Below, piece by piece: positions 32,615 to 44,873 of a stretch of 64,000 nucleotides of DNA (position 1 is the stretch's first letter; the number at the start of each line of letters is the position of its first letter). The notes under the pieces are model-generated. The model saw nothing but the letters and a program-made list of their open reading frames with translations, did no database searches and was not told the DNA's origin. The position numbers and the translations under genes were made by a program. This DNA comes from Mortierella alpina. Taxonomy: Eukaryota; Mortierellomycota; Mortierellomycetes; Mortierellales; Mortierellaceae. The stretch lies in the NCBI GenBank assembly GCA_029449245.1, contig JANATF010000003.1, positions 3,100,001-3,164,000 of the forward strand, given 5' to 3'.

Positions 32615-34600
32615 ATGACCGACTCTCATGACATCCCTGATCTCCAGGACAACGTCGACGTTGTTGTCCCCGCCCTCGAGTCCGTCACCCTCGAGGACAA
32701 GGCCGAGCACGTCCACGGCCCCGACTGCAGCCACGACCACGACCACGACCACGCCAACGGCGAGGAGCACAAGGAGCAGCCCCAGCAGAGACACGACTTT
32801 GACCTGCTGGTCTTGAACGGCACCAAGGACAAGACTACTGATCCCCTTGCCAAGGTGAGCGCTTTTGTTCCATCATCTCGAAATGTTCCCAGGAGCAATT
32901 GGCTCGTACAAAGTTCAATCTGTAACGGCTCCTTGACTCTCGCGTTCCAACATTAACTGAAACCTTGTCGTGTCATTTATAGAACTACTTTGAGGCCAAG
33001 GAGCTGTTCACCAAGGCCATGGAGCGTCTGAACGAGATCCCGGAGGGTGCTGATGCCGAGTTGATCGAGAAGCACAAGGATGAGATCGTGTCAGTGACCA
33101 AGGATCTTATGCAGGCCTTCTTGCTGGACGACAAGGCTTGCGTCATGAACCAGAGAATCCTCAAGCTCGCTGAGCAGTATGAGATGTATGTCCAGACCTA
33201 CAACCCCGAAGGCACTTCAACCGCCACTGTCGATTCGGATGAGGAGGGTGCCGAGCAGCAGACCACTATCTACACGAAGGACTCTGTCGTCTTTGGTAAG
33301 TCTCACCCCCTCACTGCGTTGTGCGTATTCTCTTCCTTCCAAGGGTCACAAGAGTCGGCATCCTGCTCGCCATTGGTGCCAGCTCCATGTGCTCCAAAGC
33401 GGATGCGGTTGAGTGCGATGTGTGCGATTGCAAGCTATGTGTCCGCATGGTCAGGCAAAGAGCCACCAAAAAAAAATCAGAGGAGGGCTCTCTGATCTTC
33501 TCGCTGCAATCACGCTTGAATTGGACATTGCTGGTGTGGGAGAGTTCGATTGGGTCCCTGAAAATGAAGGGAACGAGAGCGGGTGGCTCTCAAACGACAT
33601 TGGCACGCTTTGCTTGCCTGCAGCTAAGGCAATGTCGCACGACGGCGTGTTGGTCCCAAACAGCAACAACCCATCCCCTTCTCGGCTCGCCTCCCATCAC
33701 ACTTGCCTTGCTTGGCTACCTGGCGGCCTCCAGCGTTAGTGTTCTCCAGCCCAGTCGACTAACACGTCAATCAATGGCTCGCTCCCTTGTATAGTCATCA
33801 TGATCCTCTGGTGTGGCCAGCAGTTCGAGCACTGCATCCAGACCCTGACCTTTGCCATCCAGGAGTTTAGCCAGATCAAGGGTCGCATGCTGGAGCTCCG
33901 TGCTTCGTGCCAGATGAGCCTTCGCAACTACAAGGCCTGTATCGAGGACTTTGAGGAGGCCCTGAACACCGAGCCCGTCAATGTCGAGATCCACTCTATG
34001 CTCGGTAACATCTTCTATGCCACCCACCAGGCCCAAGATGCTCTCCACCACTTCAAGTCCTTCGTCGCTGTTGCCAACCGCGACTCGCGCACGCTCCCCA
34101 ACGCCTACTTTGCCCTTGCCACCTTGACTCTCCAGTCTGCACCCTCCGGTGCCACCAAGAAGAAGAGCAACCAGGCCCTCAAGCAGGCTCAGGTCCTCAA
34201 GGATGCCCAGAACTACTTCAAGCTGGCCCAGGAGGCCGACACTCATTTCATGACCCTTTTTGGTGTTAACACTGGCTTCAACGAGATCAAGGCTGCCGCC
34301 TACCAGGCCTTTGTTCAGACCCGTGCCGCTGGCCGCAACGGCGTCTTGCTCAACAACACCGACCCAACCCCTGCCCTCCTCGAGGCATCGGAGTTGCTCA
34401 AGAAGTCCTTCAAGAGCCCTGGTATTGCTGCCTGCGCTAACTGCGGACGCCCCGACAACGTTGCCAACGAGGGTCGCAGCGCAGAGCAGAAGCCCAAGCC
34501 CTTGATCAAGTGCGCAAAGTGCAGCAAGGTCGCCTACTGCTCCAGACCTTGCCAGATTATGCACTGGAACGCGACCCACAAGAACGTCTGCAAGAAGTAG
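32615..34600 (+). CDS. TPR-like protein with His-rich N-terminus and C-terminal MYND zinc finger
   Basis: Three exons (32615-32854, 32983-33295, 33795-34600) encode 452 residues. The N-terminal 80 residues are acidic and include HVHGPDCSHDHDHDH, a plausible metal-binding tract. The middle is helical with TPR-like repeats (for example ELRASCQMSLRNYKACIEDF and EALNTEPVNVEIHSMLGNIF). The C-terminus is a MYND finger: CANCGRP, then CAKCSKVAYCSRPCQIMHW ending in HKNVCKK, with the usual Cys/His spacing. MYND fingers bind Pro-rich peptides. TPR-MYND proteins act as adaptors or chaperone cofactors; no specific partner is evident. Intron 2 is 499 nt and contains an open frame that was rejected as coding. 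Confidence 0.85.
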
Positions 34601-34805
34601 AAGCATCCACTCTTATTTGTTACCCTTTTCGTTACGTTCGTAATTGTTCTTTGAAGATTAAAAGAAGCGCTCCACTCAATCTTGCTCGGAGGGCAGGATG
34701 AGTTGTTATGATTAGATGATTAGTTCAAAATGACATTGTATTGTGTCTGCTACAGCATCGCTTGATGTCACGGTTTTGGCCATCACCATACGAGAGGCGC
34801 AGCAC

Positions 34806-36439
34806 TTAAAGGCCTTTGGCAGCCTGCGATTGAGCCCAGAGCTGCCGGAATGCATCCAGCTGCTTCTGCTCCTTCTCCTTGTACGCCTCCTTCTTTGCTT
34901 CCAGCACACTTCCGACCGCATGTCCGCGACTAGGACCAACGGGGAGAGATGGCGCTGGCCCTGCATCACCCGATGACTGGACGCCATATCTCTTTCCCTC
35001 TCTCATCTCTTTCCTCCGCTTCTCCGCTGCCAACATTGACTTGTAATCATCGCCCGTCCCCATGAGGTCCTGCTCCGGCAGCTCTACGTCCGGAGATCGC
35101 TCCCGTCTATTATATGCAGTCTGAGCTCGCCTCTTCTCCAGCATAGCCTCCCGCCCAGTCGCCTTGGGCACAAGTTCCTCAAGATCTGCCTCCTTGGACT
35201 TGCGATAGGATTTTATCTCGGCGCGATGATGCAGCCGGCTTCGAGAATCTCGTTCCTCCCTCTCCGCAACTGTGAAAGAGGCGAAAAGAAAAGGCCAGTT
35301 AATGTCGGTCCATAAGCCATACGGGGATGGTTCTGTACATCTCTAGAAAAAATCATTTTACCATCGTCGGCGGTCATAGGTCTCCGCGACAGCCTATGAG
35401 CTTCAGAGGATGGCGGAAAAGAGGGTCCCAGGGCTCTTCTTGGTGTACCATTTGATCCCGTTCCAGAGTCCAAAGCGCTTGCTGTTGACTTTCCTGTGAG
35501 TCGGCTGACCTCGTTTGCAAACTTGACATTGGTCATGGTATCAATTGAGTCCCGCACGCTCTCAACTCTATCCTTGTCTTCCTGGGCAATCTTTTTGGCA
35601 AAACCCCATTGATACTTGGTTGTCCCTTTGCTTGATAGCTGAGCTGACCGAATTCCTTTGTAGTAAGATTCTGCAGAGTAAAAGTGTGACAAGGTGGATG
35701 GTAAGAGGAAGGTTTCTTTACAAAAGTTGTCGAGTAGTACAGCCGTATCCTGACATACCATCAAGTTCAAAGTTGTTCCATGCTCGGACAAATTTCCTGA
35801 AGTACCGCCTAGTGTCGTCAGCGCTCATGTCCTCAAAATACTTTTTCTTGGCCTGCTTGAGCCATAATCGGAATTCTGCTGACTTTGTGAAGTAGTCGTC
35901 CTCTGATATGGCTAATAAAAAGATGGTCGATCGGGTTAGGGCAACCTATATCATGAAAACCAATGCATCCTTCGTTGATGATCCTTACTTTGAATCATGG
36001 ATTTGGCCTTCTTGATCAATTCGTCCTCTTCACTCTCACTGTCGGTCCCGCTTCCCGTATCCGACCCTGAGACTGATCTTCCGTCCGCGCTCTCGTCCGA
36101 GTCGCTGCGCCTCGATGACCGGTGCCGCTTCCGATCCTTGTCTCTTCTTTTGCTCTTGTCCTTATCCTTTCCTCTGTCATCGTCACGCTTGGATGCCTTT
36201 CCCGAGTCTCTATCCCTTTTGCGATCGCGATCTCTCTCGTCCTCTTTCGTCCTGTCTTGCCTGCGGTCATTTGAATGCCGCGAGGAATGAGTTGACGAAT
36301 GCTCTCTAGTCCTCTCTTTGCTATTGCTGCGCGGCCTGTCAGAGCGGCGGCTGTGCTTACTCGAGCTCCTGTCCTCTGGACTTCTGTCCCGCTTCCTGCT
36401 GCTGCTACCGCTGCCGGTGTGATGATCTTTCGAAGACAT
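34806..36439 (-). CDS. SR-rich nuclear protein similar to plant style cell-cycle inhibitor 1 (SCI1)
   Basis: Four exons (36439-35989, 35911-35759, 35670-35362, 35269-34806) encode 458 residues. Residues 1-110 are an Arg/Ser/Lys/Asp-rich SR-like tract, then an acidic Ser patch. The core DDYFTKSAEFRLWLKQAKKK through FVRAWNNFELDESYYKGI matches the SCI1 pattern of an aromatic-rich helix pair followed by YY-GI. Downstream are a helical linker and a basic C-terminal part (EQDLMGTGDDYKSMLAAEKR). SCI1 is a nuclear protein linked to cell-cycle control and splicing factors in plants; the fungal role is unknown. The gene is convergent with the MYND gene (205 bp between stops). The name rests on remembered motif similarity. 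Confidence 0.72.
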
Positions 36440-37308
36440 GGCTGAAGATGTATAGTCGAGAAATTGAATGCGCTGAGTAGCAACATGTTCGTGGGCAGTG
36501 GAGGCTAGTCGTGGCTTGGATGTCCAAATTCACGTAACGCGTCGGAGTGGGCGCCGGTTTGAAGGCTTCTTGACTTTCGGTGTGTGTGTTCACTTTACCT
36601 CGAGGCTGCTCTCTTTCGGTCACTCTCCCTCTCCCTCTCCTTCTCCCTCCCCTTCTCTCTCTCTCTCTTTCTCTCACCCTCTGTCTCTCGGCCTGCTGAT
36701 ACTACGTTGTGTGTATCAGACAACTAACGCGCGATGTTTGTTGTTGCGAGCTGGTAGAGTCGAAATAGGGGCAGCCAACCTTGTGGTTGTTTATAGGATT
36801 CGTGCCAGTCATTCAACGAGGGGTGGGACGAGAATGACAGCAAAGGGATAGTTTGCTCTCTCGAACAGCATCTGTTCACCTAAACCAGATGACCTTAACC
36901 TCGTTCAGCTCGGTGATATTCTTCTCTCTATTTCTTTCAGCTTGTTCATCTTGTTCCTTTTGCTCCTTCTCGCTCCCCCGCCCTTTCCTTGCGCTGCTAT
37001 CTTGTCAAATACCTCTTCATATCGTATCCACCCTCAGCACGCTACGTTCCTTGGCGGTGCTCCATCTTCCAACACACTATTGTCTTCACTATTAAATCCT
37101 CGACCTCGATCGCGTATCTTAAAGTCCGCTGCACGACTAGTCCTCAATCTAGCACCTTGCTACACGACTAGTCTTCAATTCTAGCGTCTCGCTACCATCT
37201 AGTTCGCACGAACGCCTTCAAAGCAGTTACTAGTCTTTTGATCCATACACTTCAGTCCAAGTCAGGGGAGACCCTTGTTTGACGTCGACGCTGACTTTGC
37301 TTTCACAA
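36440..37308. other. Divergent promoter region with CT-rich tract
   Basis: About 870 bp between divergent starts. A CTCTCC/CT-rich tract lies at about 36620-36680 and a second pyrimidine-rich stretch at about 36920-37000, probably in the leader of the downstream plus-strand gene. No gene is seen. Confidence 0.5.
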
Positions 37309-38695
37309 ATGGACGTCAAAATTGTCTCGTCGATCACCCGTCTGGCCAACTACATGCCTCTCGGCTCCTATGTCATCTACACTGCGCTAGAAACCTACTC
37401 GTTCTCGCTAGGACCCAAACCCTTGGCCTTCACGACAATAGTTACGACACCGTCAAACAACTACAGTTGCTATTATACCCCAGAGGGTGCTTTTACGTAC
37501 ACGACCTGCAATGAAGATCAATCTAGTGCCTTAATCCTGTCCTTGGTGATCGGCTTCTTCCTGGCAGTGTTCCTATCCTTCCTGAAGCAAGTGCCCAGGG
37601 GTGGCACCCCGCCCTTGGCGGACGGCAAAGTTCTCCCAACTCCAGGGTCAGGGCCTGGAGCCTCGCCGGTGGCCAAGCTACACTCTCATGGGCCATCAAA
37701 GAGAAAGTATAGGCGCGGCGTGGTGTAAGTTCCTTTCTCTGTAGCCTCGCGCTGATCCATCAAAATTTCTATTCAAGGAATCTCACTCTTCTTTCTCTTC
37801 TCTCAACTTCCCTATCACACTGGTGTCAACCACTACAGCTATGCCGAAGGGAACTTTTACTACCTGGACTTTGGCGAGTAAGTACTTTTTTTTTGCGAGT
37901 CCATTGTGGCATACTAAATATATCCTATATATCTTCCTTCCACGTCGATTCTTAACCTCCTCGCTCTTTACCTGCCCCCCCCCCCCCTCTTCCAATAGCT
38001 TCCACATCTGGGGCCATGCATTGCTCTCGTTCGTCGCGTTTGGAACACTATCGCTTTTCTCAGCCTCCGTCAGCCAATGCTTGTTCCCAGGAGTGCGGCC
38101 TTGGATATTTGTCTTTACACAAGTCGTCATGCTCGTCATCTGCTGCTTCATCGCCATGTTCTGGATTCACGACCCTTCGCTCTCCATCGGACTGATGGTT
38201 GTCCCCCAAACCGACAATTACGGAACACAGACACCCATGGACTCCCTATCGAACGGTGAAATGACCACAGGAACGAGTACCACGGATTTGCTGGCGACGT
38301 CCAGGAACCTTGACCCAACAGGAAACTTCCCCAGTCGAAACCAACCAGGCTTATCCCTGGTCGTCCAAGGTGGCCTATCCTCCGCAAACGTACCATCTGC
38401 GATGATGAGTGCGACGTCCTCTTCAGAGTTCTCGAACACGACGACGGCTGTTGGGGTTGGAGGATATGGATATGGATACGGAAATATGGCTGGGACGAAC
38501 ACGAGTCGGATGGGCGGACGAACGAAACAAAGTCCAACCATGTCCTCCTCACTCAACAACGAAAAGGACGATCTGAACGAGAAAACGACGCCACACGACA
38601 ACAGTAGTCTTGGGGATCGGAGCTATAATGATACTGAGAAGGAGCGGCTTGCGGAAGAAGGACGAAGCCTCATGCACCAGAGAAGGAGCCCATAG
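37309..38695 (+). CDS. Multi-pass membrane protein of unknown family
   Basis: Three exons (37309-37724, 37839-37877, 37999-38695) encode 383 residues. The middle exon is only 39 nt and was chosen because it alone keeps both flanking frames open, giving VVYAEGNFYYLDFGDFHIWGH across the joins. Clear hydrophobic segments are SALILSLVIGFFLAVFLSFL, ALLSFVAFGTLSLFSASV and WIFVFTQVVMLVICCFIAMF; a weaker one lies near residues 15-30. The N-terminal region has Cys and aromatic residues (NNYSCYYTPEGAFTYTTC), and the last 160 residues are a hydrophilic Ser/Thr/Gly-rich tail, probably cytosolic. No family was recognised and no function is assigned. Confidence 0.75.
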
Positions 38696-38845
38696 AGTGC
38701 TTATAGGCGGGAATGAACTCAGTACCAAGGTACTTTTTTGAGCAATTGGTTAAAGAAGTCAAACAGGGGTGTAATATATTAGCATCGGATAAAACTACAA
38801 AAAAAGAACGCAAGGATCGTGATATAGGGCGAAAGTATGCAAAGC

Positions 38846-40992
38846 TCATGCTCCTGCCTCGATCAATTTCAGATGCTCCAAACCACAGGCGACCTTCTTG
38901 CTCTTTGGGCCGCGGTACTTCCACTGCTGATCACACTTGGATACAGCACACTTGCCCTTGGGGGCAGGGTACTTGGGCTCCTTCAGTGGTACGATGGGGA
39001 TCTCAAGGACCTCGATCGCTCGGTACTCCAGCTCTTTCGCAGATGCTGCTGCCGTCTCAACAATAGGTGGGATGGATTGTTGCATCCACGTGGGTACATC
39101 TGCGAGCGATTGCTCCGGTATCGAGAGAATGGTTCCATCCACCTTGCAGCTAACCCTCAAGTAGGTCGAGGGCGTGCTGAAACGATTCCTACCCCCAGAA
39201 GCGCCACGACCGCCTGCGTTTCCATCGTTGCCCTCGCCGTTGTTCTTTTCCTCACCGCCATCATCATCATCATGAGCGCCCTTCTTTCGCTTGCCAGCTT
39301 GTTTCTTGAGTAATCTGTTGATGGTCTCAAGTTTGTCCTGTTCCGCCCTCTGTGCAGACTGGTTCTTTCTTCGACGCGTAATCTCACTCTTCTTCAGAGC
39401 CAGCTCTTCTTCCGTGTGATGGCGTTTCCGTGAGGCAGCTGCAAATTAAGATTGAAATAAAAACCGTATAAGTGAATGAATAAGTGCGCTAAGGACCGCG
39501 CGCTCTGCTGCTTCGATAGCGAGCTCTGAACATGAACTTACCGACTGGGAGTTCAAAGAGCTCCAACGAAACACCATCCATGTCCAGCTTGGATCGCTGT
39601 CGCTTGGTGAGTTGGCCCCCAAATCCCATACCACGCTTTGGGTTCGAAAAATCATCATCACTGAACTCATCGTCCTCCTCCTCGTCCTCCTCGTCTTCGT
39701 CTTGTTCTAGTCCAGTGACCTTCTTGCCCTTGGCCGACGCGGAAGAACCTCTTCCTGCAGAGGACTGCTCTCCCTTCCCGCCTGCAGCACTGAGAGCTTT
39801 TGTTGGCAGGGGTTTTGTGTTTTCGATATCGTCGTCATCGTCATCTTCCTCTTCAATCTCCTCGTTGTCCTCTTCCATGTCGATCTCGTCTTCGACCTCG
39901 ACCTCGACCTCGTCCTCAAGATCATCTTGATCCTCTTCTTCATCCTCGAGTCCATCGTCCTCTTCGTCATCGTCCATGTCAACATCAGGATCCTCATCCT
40001 CTTGAACACCACGCTGCGATGACGCTATAGAGTCCATGTCCATGTCGATATCCATGTCTGCTTCACGGCCGCGAGAACGGCCAGGTTGTTTTTTGCGAGG
40101 CGAAATGGATCGGGAGCGGGAGTTCCCAGAATTGGGTGTGTCGACTTCAAGGTCATCTTCGTCGTCATTCTTTGCTTCTTCGTCCTCGTCGGAACTGAGG
40201 GGAGTCGACACTTTTTTTTTTAAAAAAAAGTGGTGGGTTAAAACAAGGGATAATCGTCAGTGTCAGGCGCAGATTTGACAACTACGATATATAAAAAAAA
40301 AAGAGGGAGTAGAAACTGCATCCAGGCCACTTACTTCGTCGCTTGGAAGCAGGTGCCCGTCGCGAGCTTTGTCGCGGTTGAGAGGCTGACGACGATAGAT
40401 TTCTGGCTGAGGAACGCGAGCCCGTGGTGGTGGTGGTGTTGGCAGCTCCACGTTTGGAGGACGGGGGCGGAGGCACCGAATCCTCTTCGTCCTCATCGTC
40501 GTCCTCGTCCTGTTCGTCCTGTTCGTCCACATCGTCCTCCAGACCATCCTCCTCATCTTCCTCGTCATCCTCGTCCTCATCGGGTTCAGCATAGTTGACG
40601 GCTGGTTTTCGAGTCCGGGTCGAGGATGGAACCACAAACGGGCTCCTGTCGACGGCGACTCTACTACCCGCTCCACGGGTGTGTGACCTCGAGGCAGCAG
40701 ACTTTGTAAGAGGTTGTTTGGGCGTGGGAGCTGACTTTGCAGTTTGTCTCGAGGACGTGGCTTTGGAGGCTGGTGCTTTGGGTGTTCGCGACGATGACGA
40801 GGAGGAGGAGGAGGCGGCGGCGGCGGTGGATGCAGATGGCTTTCGCTTTTCCTCGTAGACGTCGTCCTCATCTTCTGAATCGAGCTGGCTGTCCTGCTGG
40901 TCGTCGCCATCACTGGCGCTCAGGAGGTCCTCATCCTCCTCGTCCTCGTAGCTGTATTGGCGCTGCTGAGCTCCTGATCTCCTGGACGACAT
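38846..40992 (-). CDS. INO80 chromatin remodelling complex subunit B (PAPA-1 domain, HIT-type finger)
   Basis: Three exons (40992-40335, 40210-39542, 39438-38846) encode about 639 residues. The first two thirds are disordered, with long Glu/Asp runs alternating with Ser/Ala and basic Ser/Arg stretches. The PAPA-1 domain is clear: SRKRHHTEEELALKKSEI followed by RRRKNQSAQRAEQDKLETIN and RLLKKQAGKRKK. The C-terminus has a partial HIT-type zinc finger (CAVSKCDQQWKYRGPKSKK, then VACGLEHLKLI). This is the Ies2/INO80B subunit, which stimulates nucleosome remodelling in the nucleus. The second exon's acceptor lies directly at a T-run/A-run palindrome (about 40209-40233), so that junction is the least certain. 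Stop codons of this gene and its left neighbour are 150 bp apart. Confidence 0.88.
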
Positions 40993-41163
40993 TTGCGTTT
41001 CCTGCCTCTCGAACCGGGGGGGGGGGTGATGTTTTTCAGTGGGATGGGGTCAAGTGCGGTGAACACTGAATGAAATGAGGAGAGGTGAAATGAGGAGAGG
41101 CATATGTTTTTTATTGGTTGATCATAGCAGTCACCGGCAGGCAACCAGCGCTGTTCAGCGCAG

Positions 41164-42606
41164 TTAACAGTACAGAGCGAGAGGGGGAGGAGGAGGAGAA
41201 CGCCAGCTGCTCACAGCACTGCTGCCATGTCCAGTGTCCATATCAGGAAATGCACGAGGCTTGTCGTGGCACTGGTACATGTTGCCACGCGAGAGTCCGA
41301 GGGTGGACGAGTCCAGGCTGATGTGGTGCAGCTCTTGAAGGTACCCGTCCACATGCCGATTCAGATCCTCCACGTCAGAGCCCGTCGTCATGGGTATCTG
41401 TTCTTCGGAACCACATGTATCTCGAGAGCACCGCTGCTGTTGCTGAACAAGCGGGTCCCTCTCGTTACCTACATAATCCAGATGGCATTGGCAAGTGTAG
41501 CACCTCGCCGAAGGTGCGCGCCTTGAATGTGAACGCGACGGTGGTATGGCTACAGGCGTCGGCGCAGGTAAATGATGAAGCATTGCAACTCGTGCTCTTG
41601 GGATCGGTGTCAGCGGCGGCGTCTGTGTTTCGACGTCGATGAGGCGCATTGGAGGAGGAGCCAACGTTCGGTGAGGGCCCTCGCCGCCATCATCACCAAT
41701 GCCCATTACGATAGGGTAGGATATTTTCACTGTGGACTGAGGGATCCGCATACTGGTACTGGCGACAAGGCGTCGGGCATCATTGTCTTGTTCACTGCAC
41801 TGGACTGAGCTAGTATTCCCCGGCGCCACCGTCTCAGGATGAATGACACTGATCTTTTGAAAGGTGCTTCGTCTTCGCCGCATGGTGCAGCCGCATAGAA
41901 TCGCGAGGATGATAAGAGCAACGAAGGCGACCCCTATGATAGCGCCCAGGGGGAACGAGGGCTTTCGTGAGATCTGAGGGGTGGGTAGCGAGTCTGGCGT
42001 GTAAGGCACGTCTGTCGTGAATGACATGCTGCTAGTAGATGTTTCGAATGTCGCTGAGGGTGTTGTTGCTGTTGCACTCAAAGAGGTGCCAAGCAATGGC
42101 GGCAGGAGCATGAACGAGGGGGATTTCCCGCAGAGGAAACGGTCCGGCTTTGTTAAAGTCGTGCACCACAACTCAAAATGGACTTGCTATAATCAATAAA
42201 AAAAAGACCGAGGCTGCGTCAGTAAGGCAGCAGCAGGAAACAACGGCGAAGTAGATTACCAACTCTCTCAAACCCCTACCTGCGTTTTACCTGCATCGGG
42301 CAGGGTGACGGTAACTTTGTCAGTGTCAGGGGCACTGTCAGGCCAGGAACGCAAGATCTTGTTCTCCTTATTATTTTGGATCAGCTTCGGTGTCACCGAG
42401 CGACATTGTGTAATCGTTGTAGAACTCCATCCAAGGTCGACCGCTACTCCCGAGTGTGTATCTCGAGGATTCGATCCAAAGTATGTCATGTTCAGCATTA
42501 TGTAGTCTGTTTCGAAGGGATTGGATGGCAAGATGTTGTGGAGGTCAAAGATGCAATTGAGGTTGAAGCTAGAGGTGACAGGTGATTCTTTTGAATAAAA
42601 CAACAA
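41164..42606 (-). CDS. Single-pass membrane protein with extracellular Ser/Thr-rich stem; 5' end unresolved
   Basis: Two exons (42606-42280 and 42186-41164) give at least 450 residues. The outer part contains NPFETDYIMLNMTYFGSN and several Cys (for example TQCRS and FELWCTTL), followed by a Ser/Thr-rich stem (SATATTPSATFETSTSSMS). One transmembrane helix, LGAIIGVAFVALIILAILCG, is followed by MRRRR and a cytosolic tail of about 240 residues. The layout resembles fungal wall-stress sensors of the Wsc/Mid2 type, but no family domain was recognised. The first exon has no ATG in frame near its start; an in-frame TGA lies just upstream at the level of 42630. A signal-peptide exon is probably spliced on from upstream, or the first in-frame Met (42498) is used. 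Confidence 0.65.
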
Positions 42607-42986
42607 GATCAGGATCCATCTGGTTCATTCAAAGTGGAAGCTGAGAGGGAGAGGGGGTTCCGCGTAATCAGAAAGTAGAAGGGAGAGAAGAAAAAAAAAG
42701 ACGTGTACTGTGGTTCTTACGCCCAAAAAAGAATATATCATTCACACAACACATGGCGTTACTCCGTCTTTGTCGCACAGTCGATCAAGCAAAGAACTAT
42801 GCAAACCGTCTTTCATGAGAGTGCCATGCTCTTGCTAGGCCATAAATCGAATAATAAGACTTCATTTGCATGTCTTGAAGGGAACCAGATATACTTTATG
42901 CTTTATGCTTGGGAGGGTTTTCTATTAGAGGCAAACTATTTTCAGATGATATTTATTGTACAAGCGGAGGAGCAACCATATTCCTC
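42607..42986. other. Short intergenic gap that may hide the first exon of the membrane protein
   Basis: On the minus strand a GTAAGA donor follows a short open stretch that begins with ATG around 42754-42721. None of the possible phases joins it cleanly to the next exon, so it is not annotated as coding. Confidence 0.3.
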
Positions 42987-44873
42987 TTAGAACTTTTCGA
43001 ACGCGACGTAGGCAAGGGCAAATGTGCTGAGAATATCAACCATCTGGGCCAAGCCGTACAGCGCTGTCAACTTGAGCAACAACCTCGCCTCTCTCCTCAG
43101 CTCATGGAACTGCAAGCCCAATCCAATCGAGACAAAACTCATTGTCGAAAACCATTCTCCGACCATGAACGAGAAGGTGTTCACGTTATCTCTATCTTGC
43201 GCAGGAACCACGGTATTGAACAAGATAGCTGTCGCCACGAAACCTAGCACAAACTTTGGAAATCGGCTCCACAGCAGTGTGCCGTAAGGCACAGGCTTGA
43301 AATCGGCCTTGGCGCGAAGCGCCTCGTCCTCCAAAGAATCATGCAGAGCACGCTGGCGGCGTTGCTCCCGCTGGGTCCAAACAGCTGCGACACCAACAGA
43401 GATGGGACCGATGAGTACATTCTGTACCATCTTGACGACGGCAGCGGTCTCGACGGCAGCGGTATCGCCATAGATGGTGGCAGCAGCAATAACGGCTCCT
43501 GTCGAATCGACGCATCCTCCGAACCAAGCACCTGCAACCTGGGCGCCAACGTTGAGAGCCTTTGCGATGTACGGAAGGGCAATGATTGACGGAATCGTGA
43601 ACACAGAGATAATGGCAATTGGAAGATCCGCCTTGCTTCCTGCGCTCAGAGACGCGGCGAGAGCAATGGCAGCGGACGAACCACAGATGAAGGTTGCTCC
43701 CGACATAATCATGGATGTCTGCATATCGATCTTGAGCCAGCTGGTGCCCATCATTGCGACCACCACAAAGAGAGTGGGGGTGTCGATCCACGAGACAAAG
43801 AGCGCGCGAGGGGCCAGGGGCTTCAGCACCGTGAAGTTGATACTAAAGGGCGTGAGAACAGAGTCCGAATAGAGTTTTTGTGTCAACAGGGAGGAAAACA
43901 AAAAAAAAAATTCTCGCAACTTTGTTTGCAATAGGAAATGACGCCAATTGATGCCATCAGGCCCATGCATTTTCTGCTATGAAGAGACGGGATCGAAACT
44001 GCTCCTCCCGATCTCCCACAGCCTCCCCCCTTTTCACCCTCCCTCGGTATGACCTCGCACGCTGTCCAGTGTCATCCAAATGCAATCCACCCCAACGGAA
44101 AATAAGAGCACATGTTCTTACCACAGCAACACCAGGGAGATGGCAATGTACAGTTCAGTTTGCTGAGCCACCTTCAGCCATGGAGGCAAGGGTCTGGAAC
44201 GACCATCGGGCATGGGCGAACCCGCCATCGCGTTCCTGAGAATGGCTCCAAATAAGATGGCCCAAATTGAGTCACCCAAACTAGCGCCCTTGATGTTCTT
44301 CTGGGCCGCAAGCCACTTGCTAAGGAAGCTGAGCACATAAATGACGAGGTATCCTTTGTAAAAGTCGCTCCAGCCCTTGGCTTTGATAGCCCACATGGCC
44401 AGCCAAACGAGGAGGCCTTGGAGAGGAAAGAGAACAAGGAGTCCAAAGTTGCTGGAGCCATGGAGTGAATCGAACGGGTTGGTGGACCAGACCGCAAAGT
44501 GGGCTGCAGGGATTCCGTGGCGGACGGCGATAGAGACCATAGCGAAGAGGAAAAGCCCGATCCAGCAAGGCCACCAGTCCTCATGATTCCATCCCATGAG
44601 CCAAGGGTATCTGCTCAAGAATGTATCCTGCTTTTTTGCCTTGTCGCTTGGAGTATCCGTGTCCTTTTTTTTCTCGGCAAGAGTGGTTGAATCAGCGGAG
44701 GCGACAGAGATAGACATCGAGTTGCGAGTGATCAGGGCTGGGGGTGATGGTGCTGCTGCGTCGGGGGTTGGGCTGGGTACTGTGGCAGACTGTACGGAGG
44801 GTGAGGGTGTATGGATATGGCCGAGCAAGTCCGCCGACGGTCTCCTCTGGCGAGGTATATTTTCTGACGCCAT
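42987..44873 (-). CDS. YeiH-type (UPF0324/Cons_hypoth698) multi-pass membrane protein, putative anion exporter
   Basis: Two exons (44873-44122, 43842-42987) encode 535 residues. A disordered Ser/Pro-rich N-terminus of about 90 residues precedes about ten hydrophobic segments. Family-like features are ASLGDSIWAILFGAILRNAM, the segment FICGSSAAIALAASLSAG, and FGGCVDSTGAVIAAATIYGD followed by VVKMVQNVLIGPISVG. Bacterial relatives are called putative sulfate exporters, but substrates are not firmly known. The family is mainly bacterial and sporadic in fungi. The start at 44873 is the first Met after an upstream A/T-rich stretch. A 279-nt intron interrupts the membrane core. It lies next to two MgtA-type ATPases on the same strand. 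Confidence 0.75.

Noticed and set aside
33413-33739. Open frame inside intron 2 of the MYND gene
   Set aside because: It joins in frame to neither neighbouring exon and interrupts a sequence that reads correctly when spliced from 33295 to 33795.
37737-37838. Continuation of exon 1 of the unknown membrane protein through the acceptor after TTCAAG
   Set aside because: None of the three possible phases leads into the correct frame of the last exon while keeping a membrane-like sequence.
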